DNA from: Heterocephalus glaber
Taxonomy: Eukaryota > Chordata > Mammalia > Rodentia > Bathyergidae
Reading direction: 5' to 3'
Length of the DNA: 64,000 bases
Assembly (NCBI RefSeq): GCF_000247695.1
Contig: NW_004624752.1
Span: 1,003,865-1,067,864 of the forward strand
In this document: piece by piece, positions 11,925 to 24,336 of the stretch
Layout: each line of letters begins with the position of its first letter
How positions within the stretch are numbered: position 1 is the first letter of the stretch
Notes under the pieces: model-generated
What the model was told of the DNA's origin: nothing
The model's input: only the letters and a program-made list of their open reading frames with translations
The model's database searches: none
Position numbers and translations under genes: made by a program

Positions 11925-12290
11925 AATGTAGTCACATCATAAAGTATTTGAACGACTGTAGCATTCTCCGTATTTTATTTTTTCCTCTTGGAGCTTACGA
12001 CAAATAACTTGGATTTCATGAAATATATATTTTAAATGTCTTTGCCCACCAAAAGAGCAATTCCCTAGCATGTTAATCAGACTGGAGAGATGAAACTGAG
12101 GCTCTTGAGCATATTTATAATGTGCCTTATTAATCATCAACGGTTTCCAAGAAAATAATTATGTTGGACAAATGATAATATTTTGCTCTTATAACTGTAT
12201 CTCTACATTTATTCAAAACTCTTGGTTTTTCTGATTTGGCATTTGATTAATTATTCTTCTTGGGGTGACAGATTGTTTGTAGTTTCTTTT
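11925..12290. promoter_or_regulatory. AT-rich island, candidate conserved regulatory element
   Basis: A sharply bounded AT-rich block inside GC-rich DNA. It holds several homeodomain-type core words (TTATTAATCATC, AATAATTATG, GATTAATTATTC) and no repeat-family signature. Regulatory function is inferred only from composition and motif content. Confidence 0.35.
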
Positions 12291-15050
12291 GCGGACAATT
12301 TTTGTGATCCAATCCCACCGTTCAGGGAGAGCTTTTGCATTTGTGTCCAGGACCCCCAACCAGAGGAGGCTATGGCCAGCCTGGCCAACTGTGTGGGTGA
12401 CGGCTTGTAGAGGACTCCCTGTGGTCAGCCACATGGGGTCCCGTCCAGCTGCCCCTGGGAAGATGGGGTGATACCCTTGCTTTCTGGGGCTGCCGGGAAC
12501 AGAGGAGTCTTGAGCCCAGGGCGGGGTGGGGCCTCCAGGCTCCCTTGGTCTCTTGGTCCCGACACTCTCTGAGCTGGACATGTGGTCTTGCTGCATCTGC
12601 TGCTCATGTTCTCCCTGTTCACACCCCAGTCCTGACCCAGGCAGTTCTGGGTCCCCACCAGCCGTTCCCTACTCCCGTGAACCTTGTCTGGCTTTTCCAC
12701 TTGCAGCAACGCTGCCTCCCTGCTTGGTCCTCACCACCGCCTCCAATCTTGCTGTCAACATAGGCTCCTAGGTGAGGCTGGGAAGCAGTGAGGTGGCTCC
12801 CCGAGCCCCCAGGGCCCCCCGCACCTCCTCCATCATACCATGGGCTCATGACCCTTGTCCTCAGGCTATCTGGGAAGGAGAGGGGCTGGATCACCAGGCT
12901 GCTGAGACAGGAAGAAGAAAGCTCTGGGGGTGACAGCCAAGGAGTTTTGGTCCCCAGGTGGGGCTGAGGGAGACCCGGTCGGTCCAGGCCATGCTGGGAG
13001 ATAGGGAGGGTGGGGACTGGGGGGATGGGTGGGAACCAACTCTAGCCACTGTGGCCTCTTCCTGCCATCCCTCTTCCGGGGTCCAGGGAATGGTTCTCCC
13101 TCCTGGACCCTTTGGAGCAAGAACACATGGAGCCAACACTATCCCCTCGCTCTAGCACTAAGTAGGCACTGAGTCTGTTCTCCATGTCCCTGGGTCTGGA
13201 GAGACAGCAGGCATGGCCAAGTGGATGCCTGGGGCCCTGCCCACCTTTCTTGGGTCCCTTAGGGAAAGACAGGATTTTGCTTAGCTCAGCCCGGGCCCAT
13301 TGCAACCAGCAGCCGTGCAGGAGCATGGCTTCCCATGAGGCTGCAGGGGTGGGAAACTTGAAGCTGTCTTTGGAGACCCCAGTCTCAGGGCCCCATCCCT
13401 GTGGAGATAAGAACTCTTAAATGAGGTGCAGTGGGGCTGCAAACCCAACTTTGCAGCTGAAGCTTTGGCCAGGTTTTGGTGATGAGCAACTGCTGCGGGA
13501 AGGGAGGAAGCAGATTAATGGCCCAGGTGTTGGAATGTTCTCATCAGAGGAGAATGAGCAACATGGTTTCTGTTATAAACCAGATTAAAGATGGATGAGA
13601 GAAGGTGGGCGCAGAGTTACGTGGAAACAAACACACTTAGGGAACATAGATGACCTGAAACCACAGTGGCCTGGAGGAGGATAAAGAAAGGAGAGAAAGA
13701 ACTACTGCTCAAGCGATGTCTTAATTGTCTCCAGAGGGCGTGCGGTGCTCCAGACACTGAGTAGGCACCGACAGTATGCTTGCACACGTTCAGAGGGTGC
13801 TGGGTGTCCTGTGTTATGAGAGCAGCGAATGGTGCCATGTGCAGATTGGACTCATTCAGCCTGTGTCATCCACAGGGTGGGCGACAGTGTCACCTGTCCG
13901 AGGAGAGGTGTGCTCATTGGGCCCAGCTGGTCAGGTCAGTGCTGGGACTTGAGTCGAGTCTCTCTGACCATCACCCTTGCTTCTCCCTCTTCTGGATAGG
14001 GCAGCAACTCATAGCATCTGGGAAACTTCCACCGACATCAGCTCAGTGTGGAAGGCATCCATGGGGAGCTCCTTGGTGTATAAGTTCACATTTACTAAAT
14101 TGGCCTCAAAGAAAGCTGCTCATAGAGTTTCAAACTGGTAGGTATTTATTGGAGGCATTTATCGACATTTCCCAATTTCATGGACATAATAAATGCCTTT
14201 CAGTCTCCTGAGGACATTAGCAAGCTAAGTCTTTGTGTCACCTGGAGGGAAGAGTCCAAGGCTGGCCCTGAGGCTCCACCTTGGTGAGGCTTCTTCCCAG
14301 TGAGTCTGGAGAGAGGCCGCGGGTCTGCAGATCAGCAAGGAGTGGGTGTTCACCTAGGAGCGTCTCTCAGAAGCCTTTGATCCATGACACGCACATCCCT
14401 TATTCCTGTTCAGAGACACTGAGACCCCTTGGGCTTTCCAATCTGACAGGAATCTTTCCAGAACATTCCCATCAAAAGCTCACCACCTGTTAGTCTCAAT
14501 GTCGCAGTAAGCACACAGGTTGGACCTTAGCAAAGAATACAACTCTATGGATTCCACTTATACATTATTTTAGGCTCTCTGCTACTCTCTACATGGAAGG
14601 AGACACATACAGACGTATGAATGTATGTAGGCAACCATGGTGTGGAGAGCCCAGAAGCACCCAGGCATCTGGAAAGATGCTGATTTTTAAAATGAATTTC
14701 CTGTTGGCTGTAGAATGATGCTTCTGTTTGCTCTTTTCTGTTGCCATGGATACTGCCTGGAAAACCTCCAGCTATCCCAGGCCTGTGTGTTCATCTTCAT
14801 CAATGCAAGTGCTGCTGAGCCTTCCCCTGGGACACAGCTTTTCCAGGACAGCAGCATCTTACTGCTTTTCTGAACAAAAGATTCCCCACAGACTGTGTGC
14901 ACACGACTGGTGCTGATCACAGGCAAGGTTGGGACGGTCGCTGGGTTTATATCAAGTTTGCCCAGAAACAAGGCCCAGGAGGCAGCTCCATAGCCAGGTG
15001 CTACCTCCTCCCCACAGCCATGCCTTCTCAGAATGCACGCTGCACCTGTG
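12291..15050. other. GC-rich unique DNA, no gene found
   Basis: No supported gene. A short AT-rich patch at about 14070-14215 is listed separately. The open frames here are short and overlap on both strands. Confidence 0.45.
14070..14215. promoter_or_regulatory. Small AT-rich island
   Basis: About 145 bp of AT-rich sequence (TTTACTAAATTGG, GGTATTTATTGGAGG, GACATAATAAATGCC) between GC-rich flanks. Weak candidate for a conserved element. Confidence 0.2.
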
Positions 15051-15059
15051 GGATACGTG

Positions 15060-15258
15060 GGTGGATGGATGGATGAACAGATGGGTAAATGAGTAGGTGG
15101 ATGGGTGGGTGGATGGATAGATGGGTGGGTAGATGGCTAGATGGATGAATGGATGGATGGGTGGATGGGAAGATGGTTGGATGGGTGAGTAGATGGATGA
15201 TGGGTGGATAGACGCATGAGTGGATAGACAGCTGGATGGATAATATATGGATGGGTGG
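15060..15258. repeat. GGAT/GGTA microsatellite-like array
   Basis: About 200 bp of imperfect 4-bp units (GGAT with GGTG, GGTA and GAAT variants). The open frames on the opposite strand here (Ile/His/Pro/Ser-rich) are the array read through and are not proteins. Confidence 0.95.
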
Positions 15259-15794
15259 ACAAACTGGAAGAGCCTGATTTTCACGAACTTTGAGGTGGTC
15301 AGCATCTGCATCGTCCAAGGGAGGGATAGCTACAGCAGGTGTGGAGACTCCTGTAAGCATTCCCTCCTTGATGTCCCATCCACCCCAGCTGTCCGCTGCT
15401 GCATGTTGCTCCTGGTATAAATAATGTCTGCTTGTGAGAAAGAGGAGGGCAGAGCAGCCCTCACCTAAACATGGGACCTGACTTTGAAATCAAGCTCTTG
15501 GAGTCAAAGCCAGAACAACAGCCCCAAAGCTAGCTTGCTTCCAATTTGCCAAGGCCAAACATTTGAGAGAAGAGAGGACATTTCTTGAGTTGAAGGGAAG
15601 GTTCATACAGCGTGATGGCAGTGAGGTGGGTTGGGACTTTGGTCGGGGAGCCAGAGAGGCAGACACAGCCAGGAGTTGGAGGTTTGTGCACGAGTGTGAG
15701 TATGAGTGAGTGTGTGAGCAAAGGGTGATGCCTCACTCTGTCTAGAGAGGGTTCTCCTGGAGTTCAGGCTGGTCAAGATTAAATAATTAGCACA
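15259..15794. other. Unassigned spacer
   Basis: No gene or recognisable repeat. Confidence 0.4.
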
Positions 15795-15900
15795 GCATCA
15801 TCTCAACTGACACAGAAAAAGTGTTTGATGAAACCTGCATACATCCACAATTAAAACAAAAAATAAATCCAGCAAAACAAGAATTAAAAAAAAACCCCTT
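15795..15900 (+). mobile_element. L1 ORF2 fragment
   Basis: CATCATCTCAACTGACACAG followed by AAAAAGTGTTTGATGAAACC corresponds to the L1 ORF2 stretch that encodes the conserved DAEKAFD motif of the reverse transcriptase, here decayed. Ends in an A-rich stretch near 15889-15897. Confidence 0.55.
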
Positions 15901-15931
15901 CCTTAGATGATAAATGCCACTGCCTTGGTCA

Positions 15932-16385
15932 TCCTGAGCTGCCAGAATGCAAGGTTGTAGGCTGGCCTAATTTTTCACAACCCTAGAGGCCAGAAGTCCA
16001 AGGTCAGGGTGCTGGCCAGGCTAGTGGGGGAGGACCCTGGTCCCAGCTTGCAGACAGCAACCTTTTCACTGCACTGCACCTGCACACAGCCTTTCCTCTG
16101 TGTGATTAGCGAGACAGAAGGCCAGAGAGGGAGAGGGAGAGGGAGAGACAGAGACAGAGACAGAGAGAGACAGAGACAGAGAAAGATAAAGACAGAGAAC
16201 ACATGCTCTCTGGTGTTTCCCCCTCCGACAAGGATACCACCCTGTCCACCAGGCTCTGCCCTCGGGACTGCATTGTACCTTAGCCCCCTCCAGAATGGAC
16301 CCATGTCAGTAGTCATATTAGGTTTGGGGCATCCTTGTAGGAATTTTAGAGCAGGACACAGCTCAGTCCATAACAGGGATGTATA
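15932..16385 (-). mobile_element. MLT/MaLR-like LTR, reverse orientation, with internal purine tract
   Basis: The left part (CCTAGAGGCCAGAAGTCCAAGGTCAGGGTGCTGG) and the right end (GGACACAGCTCAGTCCATAAC) are the usual reverse-orientation landmarks of MLT/MST-type LTRs. A long GA-rich tract lies inside. Subfamily not assigned. Confidence 0.5.
16111..16198. repeat. Purine tract (GAGGGA / GACAGA)n
   Basis: About 88 bp almost entirely purine on the plus strand with short mirror-like repeats, inside the LTR-like element. Confidence 0.9.
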
Positions 16386-17094
16386 AAAAGTCTCAAGCAA
16401 AATTGTAGCTGATGGAGAGCAGACGCTTCCCTGCAAGACAGCCTAGGCAAGCTGGGAGTGGCAGAGGTGGGGTCTGGCACCCCTTCTCCTCACTCAGGCA
16501 GCTGGAGCCCTTGTACCAGCTGAGTGAAGCTACAGGAGAATCCAGGCTCCGAGAGGCCTCCCAGACCCATCGGGGACCTCCCTGTGTGCCTGAGTGTGTG
16601 CCCTGTTCTGCTTCCTCCCAACCTTGCTCTGGGGGGAGCCACTGGGGTCCTGAGTCTGGAGATGGCCAGGGGCTGGCCCGTGTGTCCCCAGTGAAGGCGG
16701 CCTTCCTCTTGGTATACTCTCTCCCGAGCCGATTCTGACATCCTCAGTGCGCGTCAGAGGCGCTGCCTGGGGGTCCACGTTCTCCGTGGCCTGAGTCTTT
16801 GTCACCATCTGCAGCTATGGCCAGAGAGGGCTCCAGGCTCTGGGGGAAGGGCATCGCCATGTTGGATGGAGGGGAGTGAGCAGATGGGGCTTGGGGACAA
16901 TATCCCGACCCTGGTGACCCTGTACGGAGCAGGTGCAGGACAGCAGCCAGACACTGTAACCTGGGCATCCACGTACACCCTAGATGCTCCCCGGCTCCCT
17001 GGCCACATGGAGAATCTGCCCCAAGTTCCCCTCTGTCACCTCCCTGCTCACCGTGCTTGGTTCCGTGGTTCCCGTGGAAATGGCTTCCCAACAC
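16386..17094. other. GC-rich unique DNA, no gene found
   Basis: Overlapping short open frames only. Confidence 0.45.
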
Positions 17095-17335
17095 CGATGC
17101 CCTGGCGCTAATTATAGCACAGATTGCGTGGGGAGTTTGTGGCCTGCACCGTGGCAACCAGATTAAGCAATTAACCTTGATGTCACTGTAATTATTAAGA
17201 TACGTTAGCAAAATGAGCTAATTTCCCCACAGGATGTTGAACCGAAATCAACTTCCACTCTCTTTAAGATGCCAAAATAGGAAACGTTAATGGAAAATTA
17301 CCCATGGGTGTTTAATAAATCTCCCGGGCCCGTGG
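17095..17335. promoter_or_regulatory. AT-rich island, candidate conserved regulatory element
   Basis: About 240 bp with GCTAATTATAGC, TGTAATTATTAAG, GAGCTAATTTCC and CGTTAATGG, plus AAGCAATTAACC. It keeps several CpG dinucleotides (GCGTGG, ACCGTGG, TACGTTAG, AACCGAAAT, AACGTTAA), which is unusual for neutrally decaying mammalian DNA. No repeat signature. Function is inferred. Confidence 0.4.
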
Positions 17336-20300
17336 CTCCTTGTCATTCTGGGCTGTGGCCCGAGCTGGAGGTGCCCACTGGCTGGCATGGAATGGCAGGT
17401 GGCTCAGAGCAGAGCCTGCAGCTTGTTGCCATCCTGGGGCTGAGGAAGGGGCTCAGAAGAGGGGCCCGGCTTGGTACTGCAGCTTCTGGGCCAGGTGGAC
17501 AGGACACTGTAGAGCCCGTGCTCCTGGCCAGGTGGGCATCTGGGCCCCAGCCCTCTTCTCTACTTCCTGGCTTCCTGGCTTTCTACAGACCGTGGGGCAG
17601 GGTGTAGGACAACCCTGGCAGGGCTGGAGGTGCAAGCTCACTCTCGCCTCTGGGGAGGCCCGTGTCCCCAGGCCATCACTGTGCACAGGGGGTATCTGGA
17701 CCGTGGCCAGCAGCTGTGCTCTTTGCCTACACAGAGTGCCAGGGACTCTGTGCCCTTGACCTCCCCCTGCAGGGATGGGGTCAGGGCAGGCAGCTGGCTT
17801 TGCCTCCCTCTGGGCCAAGGCCACACTCTGGGCTAAGCTTAGGGACTGTCCTGGGTGCTGTCCTCAACTGCGTGGACACTGGCCACCTCCCTGCTCACTC
17901 ACTTCTGCTCTGCCCGGGACACACACTGTGGTCGCCATGGGAATCACACACGAGCCAGTCCCAGATGTGTGGCCGTCCCCTCTTCCTCCCACCTCAGCGC
18001 CACCACGGGTCACTGCAAGAGGCTTCGTCTCTCCCTCAGGAATCTTGGAGTGGCAGAGGACAGGAATACTGAGGTCCCCAAGTGTGGGGCCATCTGAATC
18101 CTTGCCAGGTCTTCCTGTCTCCCACTCTGGCCACAGTGTCACTGCTGCCTCCTGTCCATCTCGGTACCTGATGGCCCACCCAGTGCCCTGCAGATCTGTT
18201 GCCCCAGAAGCTGTGCAGTAGGGTTGAGGGCTGTGGTACTGTCTGTGGTGACCACAGGGCTGATGGCCAGTGTGTCCTAGGGCATGAGCCCTAGGCCTCC
18301 CTTTCAGCCCAGAGCATGCAGGTGGACGGGGCGCACAGGCAGAGATGGGAGTCCTGAGCAGACACAATGTCCTAGGGTCACCAGGGTGGCCCCCATGTCC
18401 TAAGGCTCCTGGAATCCTGAGTTTGGAAGCTGCCCAAGTGAGCATGAGAGCTACACATGATAGACTTTGGGGCCTGGGCTGCCCAGGGCAGTGGGAGGTT
18501 GTAGAAGTGGTGCTGGCCTTGGACCCAGGGTTCCCATACAGTGGCACCACCCTGCACTTGTTCCTAGAATGGGACTCCTGGATAAACCGAGACAGCCTGC
18601 AAAGCTGGCTTCCTCTCAGGCCATGAGCCCAGTCCCCCTACAAAGCAATTACACTTTGCCCCAGGGGTGCCCTGCAGCCACTACTGCCTTTGGAGCAACT
18701 CCTACCCTGCACTGTGGGCTCTGTCTCTGTGAGCAACTTTCTGAGCTCTCGAGTCTGCACTGACCACCGTGGATCCCTCCTTGAAGGGGAGTCATGCAAA
18801 AGGCCAGGGCACTCATTTTAGCCAGAAAACTCTCCCTTTCAACCCAAGGTATCCCAGCAGCTTTCATAGATGGAAAACATATCATTGAACAGCCAGACCA
18901 AGTTTCCGTATTTAGTGAACAGGGATGTCACAGCAACACGACAGTGACACGCAGTGACATCACGGTGATGCGTGGAGAGTGAACATCATGGGGACAGGGT
19001 GGTGCCAGGGGGGAGGGAAGGCTGAGGCCAGCACTTCCTGTTGCACCCGAGTCTGATGGTTGGGGCTGGGCCAGGAGGGACCCCTCATCCCTGTGGCGAG
19101 GTCTGCACAGCAATGCCCACCTCGGTGTGGACGCCCCTCCACCAAGTCCCTCTCTGAGCCCTTCTTCGTACCCGTTCAGCCACCCTGCCTGGTGAGGCTG
19201 GGTGGAGCCATGGGGGCAGGGCAGCCAGAGGCAAAGGAGGAGGAGCGCAGTGCAGGCTCCTGGGGACAGCTTGGGAAAACGGCTTCAGTACTACCTTGGT
19301 CTTCACACCACGCTGAGAGGTCCCCTTCAGTGTGCTACCCTCCTGCGGCTGCCATCACGGGTGCCACAGTCATCATGGCTTAAAACGCCACAACTGCTGC
19401 ATGGCCTGGGGCTGGGGGTCTGAAAGGGTCTGGCTGAGCCCTAGCCTGGCTGGGTAGGAGAAGCACTGTTCTGGCCTCTTCCTGACCCTTTCCTTGGTCT
19501 TTCTGGGGAGTTCCTGTGACCTCTGTGTCCAGCTCGTCTCCTGCCCCTCCAAGGACCCCAGTGGCGACACATGGCCACCCAGAAGATCCAGAGTCACCTC
19601 CCACCCCCAGGCCCTTCTCTGGGTCATATCTGAGCAGACAAGGGACGCCTTTCTGTGTCTGGGACTGGGACAAGGACAACTCTGGGCTGCTGTTCAGCTG
19701 ACCACAGTTTCCCTGAGCCATGCCCACTTTAGAGCCGACAGAGGCCAAGCTCAGTGAAGTTGAGGACTTGCCTAGATGCCAGACCATGGTCTTCCTGCAC
19801 CATCCTCCCTCTGAGTCCAGCTCTGTGTCTTTGTATTTCAAGGGGACGGGTGTCCCTCCACTCAGCGAGGACCACCCACACCCACTTCAGGAGGACTGGC
19901 CTTTGTGTCTAAAGGGGCTGCAACTGGAATTGAGGTCAGTGAGGGGCAGATGCAGGCTACTTTTCTCTCAGGAGGAAGTGAGTGAGCAGCAGAGCCCAGC
20001 CTGCTTGAGGTAGGGCCAGGGCAGGGAAGGGTGCTGGTTGTAGGGTGACCACACCACCGGAGGACCTGCCCTCATGGGTGCTGGTGACCTGGTTGCCCTG
20101 AGGCTCAGCAGAGGTCAGGAAAGTGCCCGCTTCACAGGTTACCTGGTTTTCTTACATCAGGGCAGAATGAGCTCTCCAGGGTGTTCCACCCCAGGAGAAG
20201 CGGAACTGGAAGGTTGCTTTTGGTGGAGACTCTCCATGATTTCCATGGCCTTGCTGGATTCAAGCAGTCAGAGTCCAACAGAGCTACCAGCTGCTTCCCA

Positions 20301-23300
20301 GGGACTGACACATGCGACCAGCTGTGTAGTTTGGTAGAGGAAGCCAGGGAAGAGAACAATGCTAGTTCCATGCAGGCACCTCTGGGAAAAGGAATATAAG
20401 AAAACGGCCAGGTGATTGTTCTTGCACAGACGTACTGAAATACATTTTAAATATTTGCTATTTAAATTTTTACAGCTCTTTTTCAGCAGACCTCGAGCAG
20501 GAGGTCCAGAGGTACCTGTGCCAACGCAGACTCGGCTGATCCAGCACAGGGCTGGCAGAGGGCAGTGTCCTGACAAGATATGGGGATATGGGGGGAGGTG
20601 CAGGGCCCAGAGGGAGGTGGCCATGGAGGACAGAGGTGGGGTCCATCCTCATCTATCTGATGGCAGGAATCATGGATGTGCGCTGACTTTTCCTTGGAAG
20701 GAATAATTTAGGAAAGCAAAAGAATCACGCAGTAAAATTAGCATGCAACAAACAAGTGCTTCCTCCCTGCTCTTCCTTAGGAGATTGTGGAAGGCAGAGC
20801 TGTCTGTGAACCGTGGGTTCCTTCCACAGAACCTGCTCAGGATGTGTGCGCACCAGTTATGGGAACTCAGTTTACAGGGAACCGAATTGCAGGGTTGTGA
20901 GTTCACCTGCAGGGTATCTGGTTTTGCAGGGCACACCTGTTGTTCCTGCCTGGCTCCTGGGCTCCAGCCTGAGCCTCTCCCTCGATCCTGGTCTGGCCTG
21001 GGCAGGATGCTTGCTATCCCTGAAGCCACACCTGGGCCACCTGGCCGTGGGTGGTGCCATTCAGGGGCCACCATGGGCCATTCCAGTATCTAGGTGTCTG
21101 TTTGCATTTTTATTTTGGGAAACTCTGTTTGTTTGCTCATGTGTCCCCCAAACAACTGGCTTGGGAGCCAGGAACAATGCTGGCTACCTGGTTGTCTCTT
21201 GCAGTGGGCCAGGCCTGGAGGCTTCTCATGGGCTGAGTGTGCACTAAGGAGAAAAACACAAAAGGACCATGCATGTACGCCCTGTGTGCTGTTCATCCTC
21301 AGAGCCGGCCACACTGTGCCATGGCATAAGGCCCAGGTGGGTGATTTCTGCCCACCATGCCTCATCTGGATGGGCCTTGTCCTCAGCCCAGTGCATACCT
21401 CCTCCCTGCAAGGGTGCTGCCTGGGGCCGGCAGTGTGTGCATGTCACAAGGACTCTGTTTTCTCTGAGCCTAGCTGTTCTCACACCCTTGTGTCTCCAAG
21501 TGGATGACAGCTCCAGACTTTTACAATCCCATTTTACTAGCTCATCAAGCCCCGCTTTTGACCTCAGGAGCTTTTTGTTTTATTGAAACTTTAAATAATT
21601 TCTTAGTGCTTAAATCAAAGTGAGCTTAGTCCGTAAACATAAGAACACACCTATCGGCTCCTGTCGGCCACGTTCACCCCAGGCTGCCTGGACACTCTCG
21701 GTGGCACTGGGTGGTCACCAGTCAGCACTGTGGCATGGAGACCTTCCCTGCCCTCTGCCCGTTCCCTTCCTGGATGGGCTGCACCCAGCCTTACTGCTAT
21801 CCCCAACTCTTCTCCAGCAGGTGGGGCAGGCCTGGCCAGGCCCAGGGCATCAGTGGTCCCTCCTTGTCTGTCCCTGTGTAGACACTGAGGTCCTCCTCTT
21901 GCAGCTTGGAATCTGTGGTGCCTGGGGCCGTGCCTGGTACACAGCTGGTACCTAGTAAGTGTCTGCTAAATACAGCTGAAGCAGTGTAGGAATGAGACCC
22001 CCCCCCCCAACCATCCCTGGTCCTCAACGTGCCATGGCCACGTCAGCAAGTGGCTCTTCTCAGCCCATGTGGCAGCACCCAGCGACTTGGGTGCTGTGTC
22101 TGTCGGGCCTCTGAGTGGAGTGTGGGGCTTGGCCCTTGCCTTGACCTCCTTCTGGACAGAGCTCACTGAGGCTGTTGTCTTCAGCCTGGGCTGATGGTGG
22201 AAACAGGAGCACAGGGACCCTAGGGACAATGCAGACTGGTGCAGAGGTGGCCACTTGCCTTCCCTTGACGCTGCCCCTGTCCTTGTGGTCCACATGGTGG
22301 CCACAGGCATCTCTTTAGCTACACCTCAAGGCAGCCAGCACAGATGTGGGAGCCTGTTGTGGACCCTCCTGGACTCTGAGAGTCTCTGCCAGCTCCTCTG
22401 CCTGGTTCACCCCATGTCAACACCTGGGTGATGGTGATGGGTCCCCACTAGGGAGGGTGAAGGCAGACATGCTGGCCATCACCCTGAGGTGATGGTGCTG
22501 TGGGCTCCCTGGCTGTCTTCTAGAGTCGGTCCCTGGATCCTCGAGGTGAGACCCTACCTCTGAAACAGGGAAGAGCCTCCTTGGAGATTAGTCGCCTGGG
22601 GGGATGTGGAGAGGAAGCGGCTGAGAGCTGGCCTGGAAGCACCAGGATGCCTCCGTGAGATTCCCTTGCCCGCGTGGACTGAAGGAGATGGGCTGGGTCA
22701 GGCGGGTCCAGCACAGAGCCCACCACCCACCAGGAGCCAAGGCTGAGGCAGGGGCAGGGCGGCTCTGGCATGGGCAACATCCTGGGGCAGCAGTGGATCT
22801 TCCTGCTCGTAGATATCTGCTCCACAGTCAGGCCTCCCAGGGCTGCCACCCCTCCTGCTGCGTCCACGCCAGGATCCCCCGTGTTAGCCTGTGGACTTCA
22901 CAATTGCTACCAAGCCACAGGAGACCCAGGGAAGGTGATGTCACTGTTCCTCAGGTTCCAGTGTGCAGGGAAACCTACCACTGCCCACGTGACACTGGCT
23001 CCCGCTAGGACACTGGGAGAGGAGTCTCGGGGGATCCTTGCTTTGGCTTTTGTTCCCTCTCTGGGCTGCCTTCCCATCCGCCCAGCAGAAGGAGCTGACT
23101 GAGACCCTTGGTCCAGAGCCATAACTGGATCCTGGAGCTGAATGGCCAGGGTAGAAGAAGCTGGGAGGACAGGAGTGAAGGGGAGGGGCATGGGACTGGC
23201 TGGCACAAGTGGGCTAGCAGTCACTCGTGGCCTGTCCTGGGGCTACTCGTGTGTTCTCCTGTGCCGTTTACACTGGTGGGTGTCAGAAGGCCCAGGGTAG

Positions 23301-23916
23301 CACTGCCCCTCGCTCATGACAAGGGCACGACCACACCTGGCACCATGATGCCCACAGGGGTACTATGAATCTGTGGTGTTGAGTTGAAGGGGAGCTGGAT
23401 GTAACAGGTAGAGAAGGGGCTATAAGGTCATTGAAACCCCAGGGAGTTTCTAGAGGTGCAGCTTGGGGGCCAGGCTGAGGGGCACACATAGGGGTCAGGG
23501 ATGGCTCAGTGCCTGAGTGTCCCCGGGTTCCTGCTCTCAGCTGGGGCACAGCTGGGCTAGGAGAGTGAGGCTCTCAGGTGCCTGCAGCTTGCACCTTCTT
23601 CCTCTGAGAGCCCCTGAATGCAGTGGCAGGATGGTGTCCACCATGCTCAAAATAGTAGGAGCTGGATGATAGGTCGGCCCCTGGGTGAATAAACTAGTGG
23701 ACAGCCAAGTTGCTGTTGTGTGCTTTAAATAAGTGAGGAACAGGCAGAAGGAATTTCTGGTTTCTTTCCTAATTTTAGCTTCTAGGACCAAGGCTTGATG
23801 GCCTTATCAAGAAAGCTTTTTTTTTAGCAGTGTACTGTGTTCCAGGAACCACACAACTGTTATCCCATTAGTCTATCCTAACCATGCCTGTGTGCAAGTT
23901 AAATGCGACTATGTGA
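17336..23916. other. GC-rich unique DNA, no gene found
   Basis: About 6.6 kb of GC-rich sequence; the longest frame is 228 codons (minus, 18550-17864) and shows only Pro/Gly/His/Ser-rich low-information sequence. A short AT-rich patch lies at about 20400-20480, and a 10-base C run at 21999-22008. Nothing else is recognised. Confidence 0.45.
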
Positions 23917-24053
23917 GAAAGCTTCCAGGAAAAAATAAGAACCAAGAGAGGATGTAAAGGTGCATATCTCCAAGGATGAATGTCATTATACTGTGCGCCT
24001 AAAATGTACCAATAAAAGGGCATACAAAAAAAAAAAAAAGCAAGCTCCCAGGA
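23917..24053. repeat. Target-site duplications around the L1 3' end
   Basis: AAGCTTCCAGGAA (about 23919-23931) and AAGCTCCCAGGAA (about 24041-24053) flank the insertion. Confidence 0.6.
23932..24038 (+). mobile_element. 5'-truncated L1 3' end with poly(A) and target-site duplication
   Basis: Positions 23932-24025 are the 3' end of an L1 family that also occurs reversed at about 45125-45225 (shared words AAGAACCAAGAGAGG, ATGAATGTCATTATA and AAAATGTACCAATAAAA). A run of A follows at about 24026-24038. Flanking copies of the target, AGAAAGCTTCCAGGAA before and GCAAGCTCCCAGGAA after, look like a diverged duplication of about 14 bp. Only about 95 bp of L1 was copied. Confidence 0.75.
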
Positions 24054-24105
24054 AGGCCTCCAATAGGGCAGCCGCTACTGCATCGGGGCCGTAAAACGGT
24101 GAAGA

Positions 24106-24336
24106 GGGCAGCAATGGGCACACTGATGGCGATGGCAGTGGCAGGGTGATGGGGTGTCAGTGATGACGCTGTGCTGTTTGTGGTAATGGTGAGATGAAGA
24201 GGATAATGGCACGGTGATGATGGCGATGGGGTGAAGGTGACAGCAGTGGTGCAGATGAGAGTCATGGTGGCAGTGGAGCTGCTGCTTCTGAGCAGAGTGA
24301 TGATGATGATGGTGATGGTGGTGATGACAGTTATGC
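24106..24336. repeat. Imperfect GATGGTG/TGATGA simple repeat
   Basis: About 230 bp of degenerate 3- and 6-bp units, ending in a cleaner GATGATGATGGTGATGGTGG stretch near 24300. Open frames here (Met/Val-rich on plus, Thr/Ile-rich on minus) are repeat read-through. Confidence 0.75.

Noticed and set aside
14952..15360. His/Pro/Ser/Ile-rich repeat protein on the minus strand
   Set aside because: It is the GGAT microsatellite read in two frames.
17864..18550. 228-codon minus-strand frame
   Set aside because: Low-information Pro/Gly/His/Ser-rich composition with plus-strand frames through the same DNA.
19320..19700. Possible MLT1-like LTR around GGCTTAAAACGCCAC
   Set aside because: Only a short stretch resembles the family; the rest does not follow the expected order.
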